A stretch of 64,000 nucleotides of DNA from RUG572 sp964386385 (GTDB lineage Bacteria; Verrucomicrobiota; Kiritimatiellia; RFP12; UBA1067). The notes below the pieces were generated by a model that worked only from the letters and a program-made list of their open reading frames with translations, was not told the origin of the DNA and did no database searches. This document shows positions 25,598 to 32,696 of the stretch, in pieces (position 1 is the first letter of the stretch; each line of letters begins with the position of its first letter). Both the position numbers and the translations under genes were made by a program. The stretch covers positions 62,001 through 126,000 of the forward strand of contig CAYLRN010000003.1 of NCBI GenBank assembly GCA_964386385.1, given 5' to 3'.

Positions 25598-27325
25598 ATG
25601 GCGGGCAATGCCGACAGCCTTCTGAAGCCGGGCATGAAGTTCGGCGACTACACTGTGGTCCGCCTTCTCGGCGCGGGCGGCATGGGCGCGGTCTACCTGA
25701 TCCGCGGGGCCGAAAGCGAATTCGCCCTGAAGATTCTCGACCCCGACGTCGAGAAGTCGGACGCCGAGTACCAACGCCGCTTCCTCTTTGAGGCGGAACT
25801 GGCGATGTCCATACGCCATCCGAACCTGATTGCGGTCTACGACGTGGGGCGCGATCCGGAGACGGGGTATGCGTACATCGTCATGGAGTACGTGCCGGGC
25901 GGCACGGTGCGCGACAGAATCGAGAAGTGGGGTGCGCTGCCGATCGAGGAGTCGTGCGACATAGTCATGCGCGTTGCAAACGCCCTTGTCGCGGTGGACG
26001 CGCACCACGTGGTGCATCGAGACATCAAGCCGGACAACATCATGTTCACGGCCGACGGCGTCACGCCGAAGCTGGCGGACCTTGGAATCGCCCGCCGCTC
26101 CACCGGCGCGGCGCAGAGCACTGTCCTTACGCAGTCCGGCTGCCTTGTCGGCTCTCCCGCGTACATGGCCCCGGAGCAGATGATCGACTCGCACAGAGCC
26201 GACATCCGGGCGGACATACACGCGCTCGGAGTGACGTTCTGGGAAATGCTTGCGGGGCGGCGGCCATATCCGTCGGACAGCCCGATGGAACTCGTTGCGC
26301 GCGCGATGCGGTGCGAGTCGCTCCCTGACGTCCGCGCAGTCCGCGAATCCGTTCCCGCCGGAATCGCCGCTCTCATCGCGAGAATGTGCCAGCCGGTCGT
26401 CTCCCGCCGGATTCAGAGGCCGCAGGACGTCGTGGACGCCCTGCGCCGTCTGCGCCGCAATCCGAACGTCGACGTCTGCCCTGAGCCTCCGCGACCGCAG
26501 CCGAGGGATTCGCGGAAGACGACGTCGGCGGCCGGCGTGTGCATGGCGCTGGGCGCGATTGTGGCTGGCGTTCTCGTCGTCGCAATCGCCCTCGTGGCTC
26601 TTGCGCGGACCGTACGCAGTTCAAGGCGGACTCCGCCGCCCGACGTTCCGGCCGGCCAGGCGGTCGCGGCCGTGGCGGACAAGGCGGGGGTCGTTTCTGC
26701 GGAAGGGCAGACGGGCGCGAAGTCGGAAGGACAGGCCGGTGCGGAGGCGGAAGGATTGGCGGAAACGGCGTCCGACGAGGCCGGCGTTCCGTCCGCGCCG
26801 CCGGCGGATGGCGGCTTTGCGGAGGCCGCAGCCGCCGTCGTGGAAGAGGACGCGATGCCTGCGGATTCCGCATGCGAGCCGGTGGACGGCCCGCGTCCGG
26901 AGGACTTCAGAGAGCCCATCGCGGACGAGTTGCGCGAATATGCCGCGATTCTCAAAAAGGACGTCGAGGCCGAGGCGGCCGGAAAGGAGGCGGACGGCGT
27001 TCTCAAGGCGGTGAACGCCGCGCGCAGGATTGACCCGGAACTGCGCGCCTACGATTTTGATGGTAGGTCGGACCTCCCATGGCTTGAACCGCTCTCTTCT
27101 GGCGATCTGTCCGCGTACCGACGGGGAAAGGTCTTTCTGATGCTTGAAATGCTTCGCCGCCAATGTCCGGACTTAATGGAACGCTACGCGGCCGAGAAGG
27201 CGGAGGCGATGTCGCACTTCGCCGAACCGCGCGAACTGTCCATGTCCGAAACCGTCGCGCTTCTCGGACGTGCGGCCGGACGCGACTTGACGCGCTTCTT
27301 CGCCGAATTCGGAGTCCGCCTCTGA
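25598..27325 (+). CDS. Membrane-bound Hanks-type serine/threonine protein kinase
   Basis: A 575-residue protein with a cytoplasmic kinase domain (about 16-285). It has the glycine loop GAGGMGAV (25-32), ATP-anchoring Lys45, catalytic HRDIKPDN (Asp142), ADLGIA in place of ADFGIA (metal Asp161) and SPAYMAPEQ. One membrane helix at about 310-338 leads to an Ala/Glu-rich extracytoplasmic part and a helical end. All catalytic residues are present, so it should be active. It probably phosphorylates cytoplasmic targets in response to an envelope signal. It is in an operon with the FGE-like exported protein, which might be its sensor partner; in Chlamydia Pkn1 an FGE-like domain is fused to the kinase. 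Targets are unknown. Confidence 0.9.
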   Translation: MAGNADSLLKPGMKFGDYTVVRLLGAGGMGAVYLIRGAESEFALKILDPDVEKSDAEYQRRFLFEAELAMSIRHPNLIAVYDVGRDPETGYAYIVMEYVPGGTVRDRIEKWGALPIEESCDIVMRVANALVAVDAHHVVHRDIKPDNIMFTADGVTPKLADLGIARRSTGAAQSTVLTQSGCLVGSPAYMAPEQMIDSHRADIRADIHALGVTFWEMLAGRRPYPSDSPMELVARAMRCESLPDVRAVRESVPAGIAALIARMCQPVVSRRIQRPQDVVDALRRLRRNPNVDVCPEPPRPQPRDSRKTTSAAGVCMALGAIVAGVLVVAIALVALARTVRSSRRTPPPDVPAGQAVAAVADKAGVVSAEGQTGAKSEGQAGAEAEGLAETASDEAGVPSAPPADGGFAEAAAAVVEEDAMPADSACEPVDGPRPEDFREPIADELREYAAILKKDVEAEAAGKEADGVLKAVNAARRIDPELRAYDFDGRSDLPWLEPLSSGDLSAYRRGKVFLMLEMLRRQCPDLMERYAAEKAEAMSHFAEPRELSMSETVALLGRAAGRDLTRFFAEFGVRL

Positions 27326-27741
27326 TGTCTGCGCATCTGCGGCGTTGAACTGCGGAATGCTCTGAAGCCTGCGGAACGCCATGCCCTGCCGGTGTGATAC
27401 GGCGGTCGGCGCGACCATGTCGGACCTGCTGGACTGCTTGAATGCCGCTCTGCCCTCCGCACCATCTTCGTCCGCATCGTAATCCCACGCTTTCCCCTTG
27501 AAGGTGGCGTTTAGCCTGCCTCTGATGTTTAGTCCGCTCCATAGTCTCATGCCTCGCCTCTCGAATGCCGCTCTGCCCTCCGCATGGTCTTCGTCCGCAT
27601 CGTAATCCCACACTTTCCCCTTGAAGGTGGCGTTTAGCCTGCCTATGATGTTTCGTCCGCTCCATAGTCTCATGCCTCGCCTCTCGAATGCTGCTCTGCC
27701 CTCCGCACAGTCTTCGTCCGCGTCGTAATCTCATTTTACCG
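27326..27741. repeat. About 123-base tandem repeat, 2.4 copies, made of the 23-base dispersed element
   Basis: Units start at about 27441, 27565 and 27687. Each begins with AATGCCGCTCTGCCCTCCGC and contains TTCGTCCGCATCGTAATC and, half a unit later, TTTMGTCCGCTCCATAGTCTC. These are two minus-strand copies of the dispersed element. The minus strand stays open through the array, but the resulting peptides are just translated repeats. The first about 110 bases after the kinase gene show nothing else. Confidence 0.8.
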
Positions 27742-27770
27742 TTGCATTGAGTTCTTCCATCTGGTACACT
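27742..27770 (+). promoter_or_regulatory. Promoter of the 27802 gene
   Basis: TTGCAT (27742-27747), 17 bases, TACACT (27765-27770) preceded by TGG. The AAGGAG at 27791-27796 and ATG at 27802 follow. Confidence 0.7.
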
Positions 27771-27801
27771 TGACGGCATCAGTGGAATGCAAGGAGAAGC
27801 G

Positions 27802-29307
27802 ATGAATGCGGTAGAAAGCGACAGGATAGGCGGACAGGCGGCGGGAAGAACGGTGGACTGCGCTTCCGACAGTCTGGAAACGCTTGAAGTTGCGGATGCG
27901 CATCGCGTGACGTCTGGCGGCTCGGAAACTGGTGGGGCGACTGGCAGTTCGGATGCTCACGAAGTCGCGGATGCGCAAAAGAAGTCACCAGACGGCCCGG
28001 AAACTACCGGAACGGCGGACTGCGGACAGGGAACTCCCGAAAGCGCGGACAGCGAGGCGGAGCGCGCGTGGCGGGCGGTCTACGAGCCGGCAGAACGCGC
28101 CATCGTCGAAGAGCACGAAAGGCGCGTGGCCAGTCGCGTTCGGCGGCAGAAGGAGAGGGCAGAGGAGCAAAAACGGGCGAGGGGCGACCTTATGGAGGCG
28201 ACCGAGGGTTTTCCCATCGTATGGGAGCGTGAGGCGTGGACTTCTGAAAACATGGTCGCGTGGGCGGGCGGGAATCCGTGGATTCTCATGCACATCGTCG
28301 GAACCGTCCGAAAGGAGGCGACGCGGCGGATTGACCGTCTGCGCCACGCCGAACGCCGCTCCATGTACTACGAGACCGAGAACGCCCGCCGCCGGGCCCT
28401 CGCCGCGGAGAGACGGCGGATTCGGAAACGCACCACGACGAATCCGTGTCCGACCCGCGAGCAGATTCTCGACGGATGGCTGCACCGCTCCGACTCCCAC
28501 GAGTCTACAATACGCTTCGGCAGCCTGATCATGGACCTCGAGTGCCATGTCGACAACAGCCTTGTCTTCGATGACGACGGCGCGATTGTCGGGCGGCGCG
28601 GCGGAGTGAAGCGTTGGCTTCAGGAGAACATACCCGCTCTCTACCTCCGCTACACGACCGTCATGCGCTTCAAGGCCGCCGCGCAGAAACTCCGCCAGAT
28701 AGCCGAGCTCCGCGACCCTGTCCCCGCCGCCGCCATCGTCGATTCGCCATGCGAAAGCGAAGAATCCGACGACGTGAGATTACGGCGCGGACTAGATCCA
28801 GCTGCTGGCGTGTCGAACGACGGCGATGCCAGGGAGGGCATGGGATTTCGGAACGGACGAGTTGTCTGCGGCGCGGAAGCGGACATTTCGCAGATGCCTT
28901 TCAATGGCAAAGACGGCGTGAGATTGCCGTGCGGACGAAATCACGCCGGCCATGCAGCGGATGCCGACGAGGGCGTGGCGGACATGGGGGACACAGGATT
29001 GCGATGCGGACGAGATCGAGCCGGGACATCGCGCGATGACTTTTCGCGTGGAAATGCGACGGAAAACGCCCATGCGCGGGCGATATGGCGGGAAGTGGTC
29101 GCGGGAATAGGAGGCTCGCCGACGGCGCTCATGGCGAGGATCGACGCACTGCTGGATCCGCGGCTGGCGGCGGAGGAGGGCGGTATGCTGGCGGAATGGA
29201 GGCGGAAACACGTCTCCGAGATTGCGGCGCGGACGAAGTTGCGTGGTGGAAGACTGGCGAAATGGCTGCGCAAGGCCGATTCCAAAGACAGTCACAGGAG
29301 CGCATGA
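27802..29307 (+). CDS. Uncharacterised charged protein with dispersed repeats inside its coding sequence
   Basis: A 501-residue, probably cytoplasmic protein that I do not recognise. The first 90 residues are low-complexity and repetitive (SETGGATGSSDAHEVADAQ type). Residues 95-330 form a basic, helix-rich core (WEREAWTSENMVAWAGGNPW, GWLHRSDSHESTIRFGSLI, GGVKRWLQENIPALYLRYTT). Residues about 325-415 are made of four copies of the 23-base dispersed element read as RLRxGR-like peptides, and the end is RAIWREVVAGIGGSPTALMAR...LRGGRLAKWLRKA. A stray RAIW-like fragment lies at 29760-29900. AAGGAG five bases upstream supports the start. No nuclease, HUH or transposase motif is visible. A mobile-element or repeat-associated function is possible but unproven. 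Confidence 0.6.
   Translation: MNAVESDRIGGQAAGRTVDCASDSLETLEVADAHRVTSGGSETGGATGSSDAHEVADAQKKSPDGPETTGTADCGQGTPESADSEAERAWRAVYEPAERAIVEEHERRVASRVRRQKERAEEQKRARGDLMEATEGFPIVWEREAWTSENMVAWAGGNPWILMHIVGTVRKEATRRIDRLRHAERRSMYYETENARRRALAAERRRIRKRTTTNPCPTREQILDGWLHRSDSHESTIRFGSLIMDLECHVDNSLVFDDDGAIVGRRGGVKRWLQENIPALYLRYTTVMRFKAAAQKLRQIAELRDPVPAAAIVDSPCESEESDDVRLRRGLDPAAGVSNDGDAREGMGFRNGRVVCGAEADISQMPFNGKDGVRLPCGRNHAGHAADADEGVADMGDTGLRCGRDRAGTSRDDFSRGNATENAHARAIWREVVAGIGGSPTALMARIDALLDPRLAAEEGGMLAEWRRKHVSEIAARTKLRGGRLAKWLRKADSKDSHRSA
28775..29020 (+). repeat. Four degenerate copies of the 23-base dispersed element inside a gene
   Basis: Copies start near 28775 (GTGAGATTACGGCGCGGAC), 28840 (degenerate, GGGATTTCGGAACGGACGA), 28918 (GTGAGATTGCCGTGCGGACG) and 28998 (GGATTGCGATGCGGACGAG). 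All are in the same orientation and the same reading phase, so they add RLR.GR-type peptides to the protein. Confidence 0.75.
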
Positions 29308-29759
29308 GGCGGAAGGGCGGCGTTCGTGTCCTCGCTGGTGCGGAGATTGAGAAGACACGGCGGCAGTTATGGAACCGCATGAGGCGGAAGGGCGGCGTTC
29401 GCCGGATTCTCTTTCGTTCGGACGCCCGGCATTGAACGCCGGAGCGGTCATGTCCCGCATGGCGTCGGGCAGTCGGTATTGAACGCTAGAGCGGCCATGT
29501 TCCCATGGTGTCGGACATATGGCTGAGATGGAGCGGGCAGGGAGACAGAAAGCCGATGCGCGGATTGCTTATTCCGCGACGGTTCAAGCCATCGACGGCG
29601 CAGGTCCGACGGCGCGAACTGGCTGAACTGTCGGCGTGATTGGCGTTCCTTGCAATCTTTTCCGCGAGCGTGATTCCGGCAGGTTTCCCGCCATGCGGGC
29701 AACTCGCAAATGGATGGGGAATCGCCATTGATTTTGTTGAATGCGGCTCTTTTTCGTTG
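29308..29759. repeat. Degenerate short direct repeats, non-coding
   Basis: The sequence GCATGAGGCGGAAGGGCGGC occurs at about 29301 and again near 29378. ATTGAACGCYRGAGCGGYCA occurs at about 29431 and 29478. No gene is supported; the stretch looks like decayed copies of the preceding gene's 3' region and flanks. Confidence 0.5.
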
Positions 29760-29905
29760 TCGCTTCGTTTTTCGGGCGATCTGTCCGCATGAGATTACGG
29801 AGCGGACGAAATCGCGTCGCCCATCCATGGGCGATATGGCAGGAGGTTGTCGCGGGAAAGGAGAACTCACCTAAAGACGTCCATGATGTTGATCTGCGCA
29901 CAAGT
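29760..29905 (+). pseudogene. Fragment related to the 3' end of the 27802 gene
   Basis: The sequence from a 23-base element at 29788 reads MRLRSGRNRVAHPWAIWQEV, followed by VAGKENSP, and then loses similarity. It parallels the in-gene RLRCGRDRAG...HARAIWREV followed by VAGIGGSP. No start signal or body precedes it, so it is a remnant of a second family member. Confidence 0.55.
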
Positions 29906-30326
29906 GGCAGTTTCATGGGAGGTGTGCGCTCCAGCGCGACCATTGCGACGGCGGACGCGCAGGAGCGTGTGCCTCCCATGCGGACACGGCATTTCGTGTC
30001 CGTACTTCCGTCTGCGTCTCTACGAGGCCAAGGCGTGGTGTTCGGACACGCTGATCCGCTTGCCAGGGGGGGCAGTCCGCGCACCAGATGGCGCAACGAC
30101 GCTTCACGATGTCGTGGCTGGCGTGTCTCTGTCGCCTATCTGCCAGCACGGCGGAGCGTTTCTTGCGGAGGCCGTGTGGTTGGCCGCCCCGCCGCTGCCT
30201 TCCGCGACGATTGTCATCTTGCGGCAGGGGACTCGCCGGTCGTTTTCATTGGCTGGCACGTTGGCCGTCCCCCCCCCCTGCGCGGGAAATATGTCGGTCT
30301 CGTCGGGGCTGCGAGTCGTCTGGACG
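29906..30326. other. Non-coding region with a large imperfect inverted repeat
   Basis: ATGGGAGG...GCGCTCC near 29915 pairs with GGAGCG...CCTCCCAT ending near 29980, a REP-like cruciform of about 65 bases. A run of 10 C lies at 30269-30278. No gene was recognised. Confidence 0.5.
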
Positions 30327-30335
30327 TGGTACAAT
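30327..30335 (+). promoter_or_regulatory. Extended -10 box upstream of the 30387 gene
   Basis: TGGTACAAT, with TACAAT at 30330-30335. No good -35 is visible. The ribosome site GAAAGGAG (30373-30380) and ATG at 30387 follow. Confidence 0.5.
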
Positions 30336-30386
30336 ACAAAATTCACAGGGCTGGCGTGTGTGCGCCGCGAACGAAAGGAGAACGTG

Positions 30387-32135
30387 ATGCTCAGGATGGA
30401 ATTGTCCGCTTTGATGGCGGGCGCGGCGCTCATGGCGGGTGCGGCACAGGTGGCGAGGATGCCCGACGGCTTCGCGCTGTCGGCTTTTGGCGCGAACTTT
30501 GAGTTCAAGGGCGCCGCCGTGCCGGCGGCGGAGGAGTTCCAGATCGACGTCCAGGGCGCGGCGCCCGTGCCGGAGATTCTGCCAGGGGACCGTCTCCTTC
30601 TGCCCGTGGACGAGGGTGTCGCGATCACTGCGGACGAGCGGTACGCGCCGGGCGAGTTCGACTGCGACCGCATCCGCGGACGTTTCTGCAGCCGCGAGGG
30701 CACGCTCAACATGGTAGTCGTCCAGCGTGGAGGCGCGTATCTGCTCATCAGTCTGGACGACGGCACGGACGCCTCCTACTGCGCGGCGCGGACCGATGGG
30801 CTGTACCGCCTTTCAATCTCCTGCCATCGGAAGACCCGCGTGTCGTATGCGGTCTTCGACAGCCTCGTCGCCGCCTGCAGACGCTACCGCGCCACGCGCC
30901 CGCGCACGTACGCGACGCTTGCGGAGAAAATCGCCCGGACGCCCGAAGCGCGGAAACTCGTCGGGGGCGGCGTCTTCTGGGTCTGGAACGACAACTACGA
31001 CAAGGTGATGTACGCAGACCGGGACACGGACGAATCCCCTGCCGTCGGCGACGCGCTGCTCGCCGTCGCTGGCGCACTGCATGAGGGCGGAGTCCGCAAC
31101 GCGCTGTTCGGGATTTTCTTCGACGTCGATTCGCATCTCTCCGAACCGCTTCACCGGAAGTACGGCTACGCCAGCACGCAGTACGACAACTACAACGACG
31201 TCTTCAACCCCGCGCTGCTCGGCAAAGTGCCCAATAACCGGATTCGCAACTGCGGTTACACGCATCGGCGGATTAAGGACTATCCGGACGGCGTCGCCGT
31301 GTGGAAGGGCGGTGCGCTCGCCAAGGCCTGGGCGCTCAAGGGGTTTGACGGGAAGATGTACAGCCAGAACGCCTGCTGCGCAATCGTCGCCGCACGGCGG
31401 ATGCAGGAGGAGATTCCCGCCATTCTGGCTAAATTCCCATTCTACAAGGGGCGTTTCATCGACGTCTACGGAACGGGACTCTCCGACTGCTTCAGTCCAA
31501 AGCACCCCCTGACGCGCGCGGAGAGCCTGGCGGTCAAGAACGCGGCGTTCGCGGCGGTCGAGGGCATGGGGCTGATCACGGGGACGGAGGACGGCTTCGA
31601 GGATCTGAGCGACCATCTCGTCTACGTGGAGGGTCTGCACAGCCCCGTCTATTTCCGCAACCGCGATTCGGGACGGAACCACGCGCACGTCTACACGCCG
31701 AAGAAGGCGGCGCACATCGAACGACACATGCTGAACCCGCGCTGCCGAGTCCCGCTCTGGCATCTCTGCCGCCATGAGAGCGTACTGGCGTTCCCCTACT
31801 GGGGCGATTCGACCGAGATGTCGCCCGCGCAGACGCGGCGGAAGACCCTCTTCGCCTGTCTCTATGGCTGTGCGCCGCTGTATTCGTTCTTCGTGAAGGA
31901 TTTTGGTCTTCTTCGTGGCGACATTCTGGCGAGCTATCACGAGATCGCCCGCGTCCACGAAAAGGTCGCGTTGCTGGAGATGACCGACTTCGAGGTTCTG
32001 ACCTCGGACTACGCAGTCCAGCGCTCGGTCTTCGGCGACCGCTACGAGGTAGTCGTCAACTTCTCGGACAGGGAGCGTTCGGCCGCCTCGCGGACGATTG
32101 GCCCGCTGGGGCTTCTCTTCCACGAAATCCGCTGA
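30387..32135 (+). CDS. Secreted DUF5696-like putative glycoside hydrolase
   Basis: A 582-residue protein with an N-terminal signal-like segment (LSALMAGAALMAGAAQVA) and an N-terminal beta domain (VVVQRGGAYLLISLDDGTDA). A TIM-barrel-like body follows with GGVFWVWNDNYDKVMY, NALFGIFFDVDSH, NCGYTHRRIKDYP, GRFIDVYGTGLSDCF and LITGTEDGFEDLSDHLVYVEG. The layout resembles the uncharacterised DUF5696 family of alpha-galactosidase/GH101-like proteins found in gut bacteria. FIDVYG and TEDGFE may carry the catalytic acids, but this is a guess. GAAAGGAG six bases before the ATG fixes the start. A second member lies at 60658. The substrate is unknown; a host or plant glycan is likely. Confidence 0.6.
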   Translation: MLRMELSALMAGAALMAGAAQVARMPDGFALSAFGANFEFKGAAVPAAEEFQIDVQGAAPVPEILPGDRLLLPVDEGVAITADERYAPGEFDCDRIRGRFCSREGTLNMVVVQRGGAYLLISLDDGTDASYCAARTDGLYRLSISCHRKTRVSYAVFDSLVAACRRYRATRPRTYATLAEKIARTPEARKLVGGGVFWVWNDNYDKVMYADRDTDESPAVGDALLAVAGALHEGGVRNALFGIFFDVDSHLSEPLHRKYGYASTQYDNYNDVFNPALLGKVPNNRIRNCGYTHRRIKDYPDGVAVWKGGALAKAWALKGFDGKMYSQNACCAIVAARRMQEEIPAILAKFPFYKGRFIDVYGTGLSDCFSPKHPLTRAESLAVKNAAFAAVEGMGLITGTEDGFEDLSDHLVYVEGLHSPVYFRNRDSGRNHAHVYTPKKAAHIERHMLNPRCRVPLWHLCRHESVLAFPYWGDSTEMSPAQTRRKTLFACLYGCAPLYSFFVKDFGLLRGDILASYHEIARVHEKVALLEMTDFEVLTSDYAVQRSVFGDRYEVVVNFSDRERSAASRTIGPLGLLFHEIR

Positions 32136-32634
32136 TTTCCGGCAGAAGGATTCGCCGCCCGCTCGCCAGACCGCGCAGTTCAGCGAGCGGCTTCTTGCGG
32201 TCTGGTGCGCGGCTTTTGGCAGTCCAACACACGGCCTCTGGCGGTCGTCATGGGAGTCGTCTAAAATTTCGTCCGCGCCGTAATCTCATGCGTCGCCTCT
32301 CGAACGGTCTTCTGCCTCCCACCGGTTTCGTCCGCATCGCAATCTCGCACATCATCCTTGAATGAGGCGTTTCTTTCGTCCCACTGGGGCAGGGGATTTC
32401 GTCCGCATCGCAATCTCGCACTCCATCCTTGAATGGTGGCGTTTCATTCTTCCTGCTGGGGCAGGGGATTTCGTCCGCATCGTAATCTCGCACTCCACCC
32501 TTGAATGGTGGCGTTTCTTTCCTCCCGCTGGGGCAGGAGATTTCGTCCGCATCGTAATCCCACACCGCCCGAGGACTGAATCGCGCTTCATGGGGCGTTG
32601 AAAAACTTCAAGTGAAAAATTCCCGAAACGAGCC
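32136..32634. repeat. 71-72-base tandem array of the dispersed element, four copies plus one
   Basis: TTTCGTCCGCATCGYAATCYC starts at 32326, 32397, 32469 and 32541. The intervening sequence is conserved (CCTTGAATGGTGGCGTTTC, CTGGGGCAGGRGA). A further copy (TTTCGTCCGCGCCGTAATC) lies at 32268. Minus-strand frames over the array are translated repeats (DYDADEI-like) and not genes. The first about 120 bases after 32135 show nothing recognisable. Confidence 0.85.
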
Positions 32635-32665
32635 TTGACGGGGGAGAAAAAAAAAATGCTAATCT
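32635..32665 (+). promoter_or_regulatory. A-tract promoter of the 32697 operon
   Basis: TTGACG (32635-32640), GGGGAG, ten A, TGC, TAATCT (32660-32665), a 19-base spacer. TGCTAA at 32657-32662 is an alternative -10 with 16 bases. The G + A-run + TG layout matches the other three A-tract promoters. Confidence 0.6.
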
Positions 32666-32696
32666 ATGCGCGTTCTTGTTGTGGAAGGAAGAGAAT

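Noticed and set aside
27003..27734. Minus-strand frames rich in MRLWSG and DYDADED peptides
   Set aside because: They are translations of the 122-124-base tandem repeat and the antisense of the kinase gene, without start signals.
27802..29307. RAYT or other transposase for the 27802 gene
   Set aside because: No HUH motif, catalytic tyrosine context or DDE pattern could be found in the protein.
29847..30386. In-frame upstream extension of the 30387 gene
   Set aside because: The extra 180 codons cross a REP-like cruciform and a poly-C run, while a strong ribosome site and signal peptide mark the start at 30387.
32248..32565. Possible CRISPR array at 32.3-32.6 kb
   Set aside because: The intervals between elements are themselves conserved and not unique spacers, and no cas genes are present.
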